64,000 nucleotides of DNA from Oscillospiraceae bacterium (GTDB taxonomy: Bacteria; Bacillota; Clostridia; Oscillospirales; Ruminococcaceae): NCBI GenBank assembly GCA_029006135.1, contig JAQXGE010000007.1, positions 1 to 64,000 on the forward strand, in the 5' to 3' direction. Positions 1 through 10,052 of the stretch are shown here, piece by piece. Under the pieces are notes generated by a model. It searched no databases and was not told the DNA's origin. It saw only the letters and a program-made list of their open reading frames with translations. A program made the position numbers and the translations under genes. Numbering within the stretch: the first letter of the stretch is position 1; each line of letters opens with the position of its first letter.

Positions 1-3
1 ACA

Positions 4-66
4 AGAACCTCCAGTGCTTTTGTATTGCGGTTGCCAGACCACTTACATTTTAGCACTGGAGGTTCT
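4..66. repeat. 15-bp perfect inverted repeat, possible terminator of an upstream gene
   Basis: Arms AGAACCTCCAGTGCT (4-18) and AGCACTGGAGGTTCT (52-66) are exact reverse complements around a 33-nt loop, followed by TTCTTTC. The position fits the 3' end of a plus-strand gene lying left of the window. A long terminator hairpin or a small mobile-element end are both possible. No gene is visible in 1-133. Confidence 0.5.
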
Positions 67-92
67 TTCTTTCACTAAAGTCTTTTTTATTG

Positions 93-116
93 ACCCCCAG
101 TTGAACTGGGGGTTTT
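93..116 (+). terminator. Intrinsic terminator (plus strand)
   Basis: CCCCCAGTT (94-102) pairs with AACTGGGGG (104-112) and is followed directly by TTTT. It lies just after the 4-66 inverted repeat, so an upstream plus-strand gene outside the window may end with two tandem hairpins. Confidence 0.6.
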
Positions 117-133
117 ATCATGCCTATTCGGCG

Positions 134-168
134 CCAAAAAAGGCCGCAGCCCAAGAAGGGCTGCGGTC
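134..168 (-). terminator. Terminator of groES-groEL
   Basis: GCCGCAGCCC (143-152) and GGGCTGCGG (158-166) form a hairpin with a 5-nt loop. Read on the minus strand it is followed by a run of six T (136-141). It begins about 40 nt beyond the groEL stop codon. Confidence 0.85.
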
Positions 169-205
169 TGATTTATTCAGCAATAACCTGTGCGGGTTCA
201 GCGGA

Positions 206-1840
<1,635 letters not shown>

Positions 1841-1885
1841 TTACTCCTTTTGATTCAAATCAATCTGTCGTTCGGTCTTGTGTGC

Positions 1886-2170
1886 TTACTCCACGATAGC
1901 CAGGATGTCGCTCTGACGGACGATGGTGCACTCCTCGCCGTCCACCTTGACCTGCGTGCCGGAATACTGGCTGGTCAGAACTTTGTCGCCAACCTTGACG
2001 ATCATTTCAACTTCCTTGCCATCCACAACGCCGCCGGGGCCAACAGCCACGACTTCAGCAACCTGAGGCTTTTCCTTGGCAGAGCCGGTCAGAATCAGGC
2101 CGCCCTTGGAAGTCTCTTCTTCTTCAGCAAGTTTGATCACAACGCGATCTGCGAGAGGTTTGATTTTCAT
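1886..2170 (-). CDS. groES: Co-chaperonin GroES (Hsp10)
   Basis: GroES forms the heptameric lid of the GroEL folding chamber. The 94-residue protein is of normal family length, starts MKIKPLADRVVIKLAEEEET, and contains the mobile-loop region with TSKGGLILTGSAKEKP. It is the first gene of the groES-groEL operon. A strong ribosome site (AGGAGG just upstream of the ATG) is present, and a perfect CIRCE element lies in its leader, so heat-shock control by HrcA is expected. Confidence 0.98.
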   Translation of the reverse strand: MKIKPLADRVVIKLAEEEETSKGGLILTGSAKEKPQVAEVVAVGPGGVVDGKEVEMIVKVGDKVLTSQYSGTQVKVDGEECTIVRQSDILAIVE

Positions 2171-2216
2171 GGTGAAATATCCTCCTATAATGAAAGTTTA
2201 TTTAAAACTTGTTTGT

Positions 2217-2243
2217 TTAGCACTCATTTCTCTTGAGTGCTAA
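2217..2243 (-). promoter_or_regulatory. CIRCE operator (HrcA binding site)
   Basis: TTAGCACTC, nine bases, GAGTGCTAA is an exact match to the CIRCE inverted repeat recognised by the heat-shock repressor HrcA. It begins about five bases downstream of the -10 box of the groES promoter, so bound HrcA would block initiation. It would also form a hairpin in the mRNA leader. Confidence 0.97.
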
Positions 2244-2247
2244 ATCT

Positions 2248-2275
2248 ATTATAACTTCCCATTCCAAAAAATCAA
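2248..2275 (-). promoter_or_regulatory. SigA-type promoter of groES-groEL
   Basis: On the minus strand, -35 TTGATT (2275-2270) and -10 TATAAT (2253-2248) are separated by 16 bp. The CIRCE operator follows immediately downstream. Confidence 0.8.
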
Positions 2276-2431
2276 GTGTTTCAAGTATAAATTTTTTGTG
2301 AATTCATTTTTTATTCGTTTTAACGTCTAATTTTTTGCGGTTTTTTTCTTCTTTTCTCTTGATTTTTCCCTCCGTCCCTTCATCCGATGTTTTTAGCACT
2401 CTATTTTTTACCTCTGGCAATCCAAACCAAC

Positions 2432-2478
2432 AAAAAAAGCAGTCTCTCAGCCATATCATAAAGAGAGACTGCTTTTTA
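2432..2478 (-). terminator. Terminator of the ger operon
   Basis: AAAAAGCAGTCTCTC (2434-2448) pairs perfectly with GAGAGACTGCTTTTT (2463-2477). The A/T-rich base gives T runs on both strands. It lies about 110 nt past the gerC stop. The 150 bp between it and the groES promoter is AT-rich and shows no gene. Confidence 0.8.
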
Positions 2479-2588
2479 ATCAATATAAGCTAAAGAAATC
2501 TATACTAAAAACTTACTGTAGTCAGGTATTTCTTTGTTTTTCAATGTTACGCGCTTCCTTTCCTGTCTCCTGTTCTTCGTGTTTTCCG

Positions 2589-3563
2589 TCAGGTTTCCGG
2601 TGCATCTTCCCGCAAAATTGTAAGGTTCGCTCGGACCTTCCCGACTTTTCCAAAGCGATTCTGCACCCAGAAGCGGAAGTTCAGCGGATCTTCTTCCCAT
2701 AGCCGCAGCTCCGATTCGAGACATGTGAACGCATTTGTCAAAGCATGGTCAAGTTCTTTCCCAAGTTCTTCCTTCGAACGTTTCTCCTCTCCAAGTTCTG
2801 ATAACCGGCAATTGCTCAATGTCAAGATAACCTGCACCGAATCCACACTTTCAGGCTGCACGGCCGTGTACACGTCTGCCTGAAAATGAATTTTTTCTTC
2901 GTTCAAGGTGCAATCCATCCGATCGCTTTGCCCAGTAAGAATAGCCGCCATCTGCGCTTCAGCGCCCTGCCTGCACACGAACTTTGCTTTCTTTTCTGCA
3001 AGAAAAGCAAATGCATATCCTGTATCCTCATACACCGGAATAGCACACATATCCTTTTTGGAAAACATCGTCTGCAGCCCACATTGAATACCATATTTTT
3101 CTTTCTGTGATGTCATTTTTTCATAGAGTTCCGGGGCACATTCAGTGATTTCATCTTTGCCATAAGAATGTCCCAATGCAAATACCGTAATTTCCGGCGC
3201 AGGATGCGCGGTCTGCTCCACAAGGGATGCAAGCTCCTGTGCTTCCTTCCAGCCGCATTCTGCCGGAAGTGCCACAAGGTCCGTTAGCCCATAGAAAGCC
3301 CTTCCCTGCAAAGCGTATTCTGCGTTGTCCCACGCTTCAGCCGCTGTATCCCCCTGTGCCGCCACCACTTTAAATTTTTCTTCCTCGTTTTCTTCATCAC
3401 AAATCAGCAAAACAGCAGTGAGACCCTCTGCGCCGCTGTCAAAAAACACCGCACGGACAATCTCTCGCTGGGAAAGAGGCTGAGCGCCGCAGCCGCAAAG
3501 AAGCAATCCGATTAAAAACACTGCTGTCAGGCGGTTTTTCTTTTTCTGCTTCCACCGAGACAT
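2589..3563 (-). CDS. gerC: Ger(x)C family spore germination lipoprotein
   Basis: This is the C subunit of a GerA-type germinant receptor, a lipoprotein on the outer face of the spore inner membrane. I chose the ATG at 3563 (324 residues) because GGGAGG lies nine bases upstream. The N-terminus is basic (WKQKKKNR), followed by a hydrophobic stretch and a lipobox LCGC with the lipidated Cys at about residue 25. The rest is the soluble GerC fold, recognised by overall pattern and context rather than by a single motif. The start overlaps the end of the B-subunit gene by 37 nt, so translation is probably coupled. Confidence 0.85.
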   Translation of the reverse strand: MSRWKQKKKNRLTAVFLIGLLLCGCGAQPLSQREIVRAVFFDSGAEGLTAVLLICDEENEEEKFKVVAAQGDTAAEAWDNAEYALQGRAFYGLTDLVALPAECGWKEAQELASLVEQTAHPAPEITVFALGHSYGKDEITECAPELYEKMTSQKEKYGIQCGLQTMFSKKDMCAIPVYEDTGYAFAFLAEKKAKFVCRQGAEAQMAAILTGQSDRMDCTLNEEKIHFQADVYTAVQPESVDSVQVILTLSNCRLSELGEEKRSKEELGKELDHALTNAFTCLESELRLWEEDPLNFRFWVQNRFGKVGKVRANLTILREDAPET

Positions 3564-4528
3564 TGGATAACACCTCCCAGCACGACCGGCAGAGCATATG
3601 CCCAAATTAGAATATTTCGCCACTCAAAAGCGCGCTCCAAATCTATGCTGCGCCACAAAATGCAAAAAAGCAGTACGCCGCCCAGATACCAGAAGAAACG
3701 GTCGAGTCCCACGGCGGTGTTTCCCTGCCCCGTTTTTCCTCCCAGCAGTTCCACCATCGTATAGAGATAAACCGCCAGCTTTACGCTCACCGCCATAGTC
3801 CACAAAACAAGCTGCACCCACTCCAGACGATTAAAAATAGAGAGTGCTCCGCACTGTGCCGCCGCTTGCACCGGCGATGAGCGTCCCGGCATGGCCGCGC
3901 CAAAGAACAGTTCCAGAAGAAGGTGTATGCCCGTATCAAACAGCACCCCGCTGCAGGCAAGCCGCACAGCGGATCGTTCTGATTTTTCCCGCTTCGGAAG
4001 AACCGCAAGGAGCAGATACTCCGGATAAAGTACTGTCTGGGAAGAAATCGTCCCCAACCATTCTTCCGCTGTAAGGGAAATGTTTTGCAAGTTTGTCACT
4101 CTCAGCTGCTGTGCAATCGAGAGGAGCATGGCCGCCAGCCCTATTGCCAAAAGCGCCAGCACCGCCCCGGCGGTTTGTCTCAGTGCGTTTTCCCTGCGAA
4201 GATAAACAACCGGCAGCAGCAGTACAAAGCATGAGGCCATCAAGCCCACGGTTCCGGGATACAGGCTTTCATAAATATTTCGCAGGCGAAGAATTTCAAG
4301 CACAGAACTGGCCGCCAAAATCACACAGAGCCCACCGCGCAGGGGCGCACAATCCCAGCGTTTCCATCCCACAGAAAACCAAATCGTTGTGAGTGCAAGG
4401 GCAAGAATACTGGCTCCCGCCGCAAGAATCCCGATTCTGCTCCAATAGCCTGTGTGGAAGCGAAGCACAGCATTGCTCAAAATCCCAATCAACAGTGCAG
4501 GCATCCAGTCATGTCTGTTTTTCTCCAC
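3527..4528 (-). CDS. gerB: Spore germination permease, GerB/GerKB family
   Basis: This is the B subunit of the germinant receptor, an APC-superfamily-like membrane protein that binds the nutrient germinant. The product is very hydrophobic, with about ten likely membrane helices in 333 residues, close to the usual 360. I placed the start at GTG 4528, preceded by GGGGGGAGG (12-nt spacing), because the upstream ATG lies inside the A-subunit gene without a good ribosome site. It overlaps gerA by 20 nt and gerC by 37 nt, giving the canonical A-B-C order. Confidence 0.85.
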   Translation of the reverse strand: MEKNRHDWMPALLIGILSNAVLRFHTGYWSRIGILAAGASILALALTTIWFSVGWKRWDCAPLRGGLCVILAASSVLEILRLRNIYESLYPGTVGLMASCFVLLLPVVYLRRENALRQTAGAVLALLAIGLAAMLLSIAQQLRVTNLQNISLTAEEWLGTISSQTVLYPEYLLLAVLPKREKSERSAVRLACSGVLFDTGIHLLLELFFGAAMPGRSSPVQAAAQCGALSIFNRLEWVQLVLWTMAVSVKLAVYLYTMVELLGGKTGQGNTAVGLDRFFWYLGGVLLFCILWRSIDLERAFEWRNILIWAYALPVVLGGVIQCLGGSRKRKTA

Positions 4529-5963
4529 GGGTTCCAAGCACCTCCCCCCATTGTGCCAGTCTTGACCAGATTGTTCTGACAAAGCCATCCCTCCAGGCAG
4601 CGTGTTTTGCCGGAATCAAGGGATAGAGATAATCATAGCCAAAAGAATCACTTCCGCAGGCCATAGCCAGAACTGTCAAGAAGCCACAAGCGATTCCCGG
4701 AACGCCAAACAATCCTGCAAGGACAATGACCGCAAAGCGAAACAGGATAGACTGTTCGTACAGACTGGGAACTGCAAGCGTTGCAATGGTCGCAGCCGCC
4801 GCCATTGTCAGGACAGGCACACTGACAATGCCAGCGGAGACAGCGGTTTCCCCGAGAATGAGTGCCCCCACCAGGCTGACTGTGTGACTGATGGATTTTG
4901 GCGCGCGGAGACCTGCTTCCCTTACAATTTCAAGCAATAGCGTAACGGCCAGCATTTCCGCCATCGGCGGCAGCGGCGTGGACGCCTCCCCTTGGGCCAG
5001 CTTTGCGAGCAATCGCACCGGTATGACTTCCGGCGCATAGCTGACCGCCATCACATAAAGTCCCGGGCCAAAAACAGAAAGCAAAAATGCCAGATATTTG
5101 AGCATCCGAATAAGTCCCGCAAAGACAGCCCCGGACGAATAGTCGTCCAGACATTCAAAATGTTCCGCAAAAAAGTTCGGCACAACCATGGCCAGCGGAC
5201 TGCCCGAAACAAGTACAACAATTTTTCCTTCGCAAAGCCTTGCACAGGCAACAGCGGGGCGTTCGGTATAAGCTGCCGCCGGGAAGAGGTTCAGCTTGTC
5301 CTGTTTAAGGAAAGAAGCAAAATAGGTGCTGTCCAGCAGAATCGGTATCCTTATTTTTTGCAGACATTCCCGCATTTTCCTCACAACCTCCGCCGGTGCC
5401 AGGCTCCGGTCATAACAAATGCAGTATTCGGTTTTGGCGCGTGTGTTTGCCGTGCAAATTTCTGCCACAAAGTCCTGCGTTCTGAATTGACGGCGCAGCT
5501 GAGAGATATTATTTCGCAGATGTTCCGTAAACGCATCTTGCGGGCCTCGGATGTTTCCTTCCCCGCTTGGATTTCCAACGGAACGCTGAACCATATCCTG
5601 TGTGGAAAAGGTCAGCGCCTCCCTGCTTCCGTCAATGAGCAGCACTGCCATGCCAGACGTCAGCATTTCAACCAGTGCCGTTCTATCTTTCACTGTTTCT
5701 GGCTCTGCGGGCAGATAGCTTCGATTCATCAGGGCCTGCATAAGTTTTTCTCCATCCGGCTCAATAAATCTCTCACGTTCCAATTCATGCAGCACCATCA
5801 CGCAGAGTTTTTCCGGAGAAGAAAGGCCCGCAAACATTGCGATACAGCACCGCACACCGGAAATCTCAAAATGTCGGGTATAGAAATCCCCCGAGTTCCC
5901 AAAAATAGAATCCAGAAACGCAGTGTTTTCTGTCAGTTCTCTGCTCAGCTTTTCTTGATTCAA
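4509..5963 (-). CDS. gerA: Spore germination protein, GerA/GerKA family
   Basis: This is the A subunit of a Ger nutrient receptor, which oligomerises as a membrane ion channel in the spore. The 484 residues match the family length: a soluble N-terminal domain (about 1-270) followed by about five or six membrane helices, including a PMAEMLAVTLLLEIVREAG segment typical of GerA proteins. The start is TTG at 5963 with AGGGAGGG eight bases upstream. It is the first gene of gerA-gerB-gerC. Forespore sigma-G control is expected from the family, but I could not see a convincing sigma-G promoter in the 67-bp divergent spacer. Confidence 0.9.
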   Translation of the reverse strand: MNQEKLSRELTENTAFLDSIFGNSGDFYTRHFEISGVRCCIAMFAGLSSPEKLCVMVLHELERERFIEPDGEKLMQALMNRSYLPAEPETVKDRTALVEMLTSGMAVLLIDGSREALTFSTQDMVQRSVGNPSGEGNIRGPQDAFTEHLRNNISQLRRQFRTQDFVAEICTANTRAKTEYCICYDRSLAPAEVVRKMRECLQKIRIPILLDSTYFASFLKQDKLNLFPAAAYTERPAVACARLCEGKIVVLVSGSPLAMVVPNFFAEHFECLDDYSSGAVFAGLIRMLKYLAFLLSVFGPGLYVMAVSYAPEVIPVRLLAKLAQGEASTPLPPMAEMLAVTLLLEIVREAGLRAPKSISHTVSLVGALILGETAVSAGIVSVPVLTMAAAATIATLAVPSLYEQSILFRFAVIVLAGLFGVPGIACGFLTVLAMACGSDSFGYDYLYPLIPAKHAAWRDGFVRTIWSRLAQWGEVLGTRGEKQT

Positions 5964-6030
5964 TCTGATCGCCCTCCCTCTGATTCAGTTTATCCCGCAG
6001 AGCGGAGGAATAGTCACCGGGAGGAAGATT

Positions 6031-6684
6031 ATGGTTGCCTGTGTATTTCGCACAATTATCATCTATGCCGTTGTCATTTTCGCCATGCGTCTGATGGGAA
6101 AACGTCAGCTTGGGGAACTTCAGCCCTCGGAGTTGGTCACAACTTTTCTGATTTCCAATGTAGCTTCCATCTGTATCGATGAGCCGGACCTGCCTTTGCT
6201 CGCCAGTATTGTGCCGATTCTGCTCATTGCAGCCCTTGAAATTCTCAATTCCAGCGCCGCATGGTATTTTCCCAAATATGCCGCGCTTCTGTTCGGTCAG
6301 CCCGTCACCGTCATCCGCAATGGGGAGATTGACCAGGATGCTCTGCGCCATCTGCGCATTACAACCGGTGACCTGATGGAGGCCCTGCGCGGTAAGGACT
6401 TTTATGACCCGCAGGAAGTTTTCTGGGGTGTAGTGGAACCCAACGGGAGCATCAGCACCGCTGCCGTCCCCACAGCCGGCCAATCCGCCCCCATGCTGCC
6501 TTTAATCATTGACAGCCAGCTCTATCCGGATAATCTTTCCCTGTTAGGGCACAGCAGATCCTGGCTGGACCAGACTCTAAAATCAAAGGGGCTGCGTCAC
6601 GAGGAAGTTCTCATTTTTCTCTGTAACGGGAAAGACACCCTGCTGATACCAAAAAGACTGCCCAAGAAGAGCAGTCCTCGATAA
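6031..6684 (+). CDS. DUF421 membrane protein (YetF-like)
   Basis: The 217-residue protein begins with about three hydrophobic segments (residues 5-80) carrying the family signature MRLMGKRQLGELQPSELV, then a soluble C-terminal domain with FGQPVTVIRNGEID. DUF421 proteins are common in spore-formers, and Bacillus members have been linked to spore inner-membrane properties; the biochemical activity is not known to me. A GGGAGGA site lies five bases before the ATG. It is divergent from the gerABC operon with only 67 bp between, and is followed by a DUF4363 gene, its usual partner, which supports a spore-membrane role. Confidence 0.88.
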   Translation: MVACVFRTIIIYAVVIFAMRLMGKRQLGELQPSELVTTFLISNVASICIDEPDLPLLASIVPILLIAALEILNSSAAWYFPKYAALLFGQPVTVIRNGEIDQDALRHLRITTGDLMEALRGKDFYDPQEVFWGVVEPNGSISTAAVPTAGQSAPMLPLIIDSQLYPDNLSLLGHSRSWLDQTLKSKGLRHEEVLIFLCNGKDTLLIPKRLPKKSSPR

Positions 6685-6716
6685 GAAAGCGGCCATAACT
6701 TAGGCGGTTTTCTTAT
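6681..6716 (+). terminator. Hairpin at the DUF421 stop codon, weak terminator or processing site
   Basis: ATAAGAAAGCGGCC (6681-6694) pairs with GGCGGTTTTCTTAT (6703-6716) with one mismatch and one G-U pair, over an 8-nt loop. The stop codon is inside the stem. The following TTTTA is short, so this may reduce rather than stop transcription into the DUF4363 gene. Confidence 0.4.
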
Positions 6717-6768
6717 TTTAGGCTGTCTCTCGGGCAGTCCTGTATTTGATGAAATGGAGCCAAGCGAT

Positions 6769-7137
6769 ATGAAACGAAACTGGTATGCAGCGGCAATCCT
6801 GGCTTTTCTTGCGATTTTTCTGCTTGGATGTCAGAGCTATGTACACAAAACGTCCCAGTCACTTCAAAGCGAAGTCAGGCAAGCCTACGCCCAGACACTG
6901 AAACTCGATTATCAGGGCGCGCGCAAAACACTTAGCAAAGCACAGAGTCATGCAAAACAGGCAAGCAGTATTCTATGCTTTGTGGTGCGGCGAACAGCGC
7001 TGGAACGCGTGAACGAGACAATGTCCGTGCTTTCCGGCTATGCTAATCCTGATAACCAAGCTGACCTCGCTGTCGAAGTGGCACGCGCCTGCACGCAAAT
7101 CGAGCAGATGGAAAAATCGTTTCTTGGAGTTTTTTAA
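6769..7137 (+). CDS. DUF4363 family lipoprotein
   Basis: The 122-residue protein has a short basic N-terminus, a hydrophobic stretch and a clear lipobox LLGC with Cys at residue 21, so it is probably a lipoprotein. The remainder is helical and resembles DUF4363, a family of unknown function that commonly follows DUF421 genes in Clostridia. I chose the ATG at 6769 because GGAG lies nine bases upstream; an in-frame ATG at 6754 has no site. Its TAA overlaps the TAA of convergent nrdR. Confidence 0.75.
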   Translation: MKRNWYAAAILAFLAIFLLGCQSYVHKTSQSLQSEVRQAYAQTLKLDYQGARKTLSKAQSHAKQASSILCFVVRRTALERVNETMSVLSGYANPDNQADLAVEVARACTQIEQMEKSFLGVF

Positions 7138-7631
7138 GCCTTTTCGCCGTTCTTTGCCTCTCCGGATGCCGATTTAGAGCGGGAGTCAAGCATATCCTTA
7201 AGCTCTTCCATGAAGGTGTTGACATCACTGAACTGGCGGTAGACCGAGGCAAAGCGAACGTAGGCCACATCGTCCAGCTGCTTAAGTTCCTCCATCGCAA
7301 GATCACCAATGTGGATAGAGGATACCTCACGGTCATAAGAACTGTGGAGTGTCTGCTCGATACGGCTTACCGCAGCATCAAGCTGCTGGTAGCTGACCGG
7401 CCGCTTTTCGCAGGCGCGGAGCATACCGTTGAGGAGTTTCTGACGGTCAAACGCTTCGCGGGAGTGGTCCTTCTTGACAACCATCAGCGGAACCGTCTCA
7501 ACAATCTCATAGGTCGTAAACCGCTTTTTGCAGGAAAGGCATTCCCTGCGGCGGCGAATTTTTTCGCCGTCTTCAGCCGGACGTGAATCGATTACTTTGG
7601 AATCAATAGCACCGCAGTACGGGCATCTCAT
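7134..7631 (-). CDS. nrdR: Transcriptional repressor NrdR
   Basis: NrdR represses ribonucleotide reductase genes in response to ATP/dATP. The 165-residue protein has the N-terminal zinc ribbon (Cys3, Cys6, Cys31, Cys34, the latter pair within [17 protein letters not shown]) and an ATP-cone domain (about 48-138, with [16 protein letters not shown]). It follows secDF by 32 nt on the same strand and is probably co-transcribed. No reductase gene is in this window. It is tail-to-tail with the DUF4363 gene with a 4-bp overlap. Confidence 0.96.
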   Translation of the reverse strand: MRCPYCGAIDSKVIDSRPAEDGEKIRRRRECLSCKKRFTTYEIVETVPLMVVKKDHSREAFDRQKLLNGMLRACEKRPVSYQQLDAAVSRIEQTLHSSYDREVSSIHIGDLAMEELKQLDDVAYVRFASVYRQFSDVNTFMEELKDMLDSRSKSASGEAKNGEKA

Positions 7632-7663
7632 AAGACATCCTCCTGTCTGATTGTGTCAGTCGG

Positions 7664-9997
7664 TCATGCCTTCTTGGCCTTGCCGGCAGACTGCCTGTTT
7701 TTCACATCAACCCAAAGCTGAGTTGCAATGCAGATGGTGCTGTACACGCCGCTGATCATACCGAACATCAGCGGGAGCGCGAAAGTAAAGATGCTGTCGA
7801 GCTTGAAAACAGCCGAGACAACGCAAACCACACCGAGCGCAATGCAGGTCGTGATCGTGGTCATCAAAGAACGGGTAAAGCTCTGATTGATGGAGAGATT
7901 CACCAGTTCAGGCAGAGACTTCTGCTTTCCGTAAAGGCCCTTATTCTCACGCACACGGTCATAGATAACAACGGTATCATTGATGGAGTAGCCGAGAATC
8001 GTCAGCATGGCTGCAATGAAGTTGCCATTCAGAGGAATACGCAGCAGGACAAACACGCCGAACACAATGAACAGGTCATGCAGCAATGCAACAATGGCCA
8101 TTGCGCCAGCAGTCCAGCCGCCAATATTGCGGAAGCGGATAGCAATATAGATGAGAATCAGCACGCAGGCAGCAACCACCGCCACAATGCTCTTTGCAAG
8201 GAATTCCGTGCCGATGGTGGGGTTGACGTTGCTCACTTCATTCTGGACAAAGCTGCTTTCCGGATAGGCCTCGTTGAGCGCAGCAATCAGGCTGTCCAGA
8301 TCTGCCGTAGAAAGCGTTTCACTGCCCGGCAGCGTGATGGTCAGGGTCTTGTCACCAACAATATCGGTACCAGTCTGCAAAGTCAGATTGCTCTGGCCAA
8401 CATTGTCCGCGATGGTCTGCTTGACCTCATTCAGATCAAGGTCACCCTGATATCCGACCGTCACCATAGCGCCGCCCTTGAATTCGACATCCATCTTAAC
8501 GCCAAAGACTACGCTGAACACAAGAATAACAGCAATGATCACGCAGGAAATCGTATAGAACTTCTTGCGGTTGCCAACAAAATTGATGGATGGAACCTTG
8601 TAAGTGGACTTGCTATTTTTGCCGGCGCCGCCGTAAAGAGCAGGATTCCGCAGTGCTTTGATGCGGGACGCACCGCGAATCATGATACGGGTTGCACCAA
8701 CGCCAAACACAAAGTTGAGCAGAACACTTGTCAGCAGCGTAAAGCCGAAGGAGTAGATTGTGCCGGCCGTGGAAGGTCCGAACATGAAGAAAATCGGCTT
8801 GAATACAGTAGCCCAGAAGCCATCGGTAGGTCCAAACGCGCCCATCAGAATCGCTGCAACAATCACGATTGTCACGTTGCCGTCAATAATGGGGGTAAGG
8901 CCTCTCTTGAATCCGCTGGCGATGGCACCATCCAGTGTCTTGTTCTTGGACAGTTCCTCCTTGATGCGCTCCGCCGTAATAACATTCGCATCAACACCCA
9001 TGCCGATGCCCAGAATGATACCGGCGATGCCAGGCAGGGTCAGCGTGGAACCGGGGAAGATATTCAGATAACCGGATACAACCGCCAGCGTAGCAGAAAC
9101 CTGGCCAAGCAGAGAAATCACGGCGATGCCGCCCAGCAGACGATAGCGGGCAATCATCAGCACAGCAACGGCAATAAATGCAATGATGCCGGCCAGCACC
9201 ATGACCTCAAGGCTCTTGGCACCGAGCGTGGGGCTGATGGTGGAATAGCTCTCCGCCGAGAGGGCAAAGGGCAGTGCGCCGGAGTTAATCTGGTTGGCAA
9301 GGGCCGTGACTTCTTCCTGCGTGAAGGGGCTGGAAGAAGAGCCTTCAATAATGGCCCGGCCATCCGTGATTGCAGTCTTGACAGTAGCCGTAGAGATGTT
9401 CTCATCATCCAGCCAGATGGAAATGTAGCCATTGTCCTGCGCGGCCAGTTCGGTCGTGGCATCGGCAAAAGCCTTTGCGCCCTCCGAGCTGAACTCGAGC
9501 TGAACAACATAGCCGTTTTCCTGGTCATAGCCGGCCGTGGCGGAAGTCACATCATCGCCGCTCAGAATTTCTTCGCCATCAGCAGAAGAACCCTTGCGGA
9601 ACACCATCTTGGCGGTGGTGCCGATTTCATCGATAGCCGTCTGAGGATTAAAGTCCGTCTCATCGTTCTTCCAGGGGAAGCGAACAATGATGCGGTCTTT
9701 GTTGTAGTCAACATAATCCTCATAATCGGTAATGCCGAGGCCCACAAGGCGGTCCTCAATAACCGTCTTGGCGGCGGCAAGCTGGTCATCGGTGGCATCA
9801 ATGCCATCTTCCGGCATGAAGGTCACATCAACGCCGCCGCGGATATCGATACCAAACCGAATATCCGATGCACCCTTAATGTAGACGTTTTTTGTGTCGC
9901 CATACTGATAACTTACACCAAACAGAGCCGTCAGTGAAAAGACGACAGTCAGCAGCGCCACGACAATAAAATGCCATGACTTCCCTCTCTTATTCAT
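7664..9997 (-). CDS. secDF: Protein translocase subunit SecDF (fused SecD-SecF)
   Basis: SecD and SecF use the proton gradient to pull preproteins through SecYEG. Here they are a single 777-residue protein: a SecD half (about 1-430) with an N-terminal membrane helix, a large extracytoplasmic domain and five further helices including LPGIAGIILGIGMGVDANVI, then a SecF half (about 460-777) with GYSINDTVVIYDRVREN. The start is ATG 9997 with GGAGG seven bases upstream; a longer reading from 10024 lacks a site. It lies between the aspartate aminotransferase and nrdR on the same strand. Confidence 0.97.
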   Translation of the reverse strand: MNKRGKSWHFIVVALLTVVFSLTALFGVSYQYGDTKNVYIKGASDIRFGIDIRGGVDVTFMPEDGIDATDDQLAAAKTVIEDRLVGLGITDYEDYVDYNKDRIIVRFPWKNDETDFNPQTAIDEIGTTAKMVFRKGSSADGEEILSGDDVTSATAGYDQENGYVVQLEFSSEGAKAFADATTELAAQDNGYISIWLDDENISTATVKTAITDGRAIIEGSSSSPFTQEEVTALANQINSGALPFALSAESYSTISPTLGAKSLEVMVLAGIIAFIAVAVLMIARYRLLGGIAVISLLGQVSATLAVVSGYLNIFPGSTLTLPGIAGIILGIGMGVDANVITAERIKEELSKNKTLDGAIASGFKRGLTPIIDGNVTIVIVAAILMGAFGPTDGFWATVFKPIFFMFGPSTAGTIYSFGFTLLTSVLLNFVFGVGATRIMIRGASRIKALRNPALYGGAGKNSKSTYKVPSINFVGNRKKFYTISCVIIAVILVFSVVFGVKMDVEFKGGAMVTVGYQGDLDLNEVKQTIADNVGQSNLTLQTGTDIVGDKTLTITLPGSETLSTADLDSLIAALNEAYPESSFVQNEVSNVNPTIGTEFLAKSIVAVVAACVLILIYIAIRFRNIGGWTAGAMAIVALLHDLFIVFGVFVLLRIPLNGNFIAAMLTILGYSINDTVVIYDRVRENKGLYGKQKSLPELVNLSINQSFTRSLMTTITTCIALGVVCVVSAVFKLDSIFTFALPLMFGMISGVYSTICIATQLWVDVKNRQSAGKAKKA

Positions 9998-10052
9998 AAG
10001 TACCTCCAAATTTTGCCCGTACACCGGTACAGGCGGGAAATTTATTTACAGC

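Noticed and set aside
5964-6030. Sigma-G promoters between gerA and the DUF421 gene
   Set aside because: Short matches exist, but none combines both boxes at correct spacing on either strand, so none is reported as a feature.
8078-9937. 619-codon open frame antisense to secDF
   Set aside because: Same reasoning: opposite a complete SecDF, with repetitive Asn/His/Arg/Ala composition and no ribosome site.
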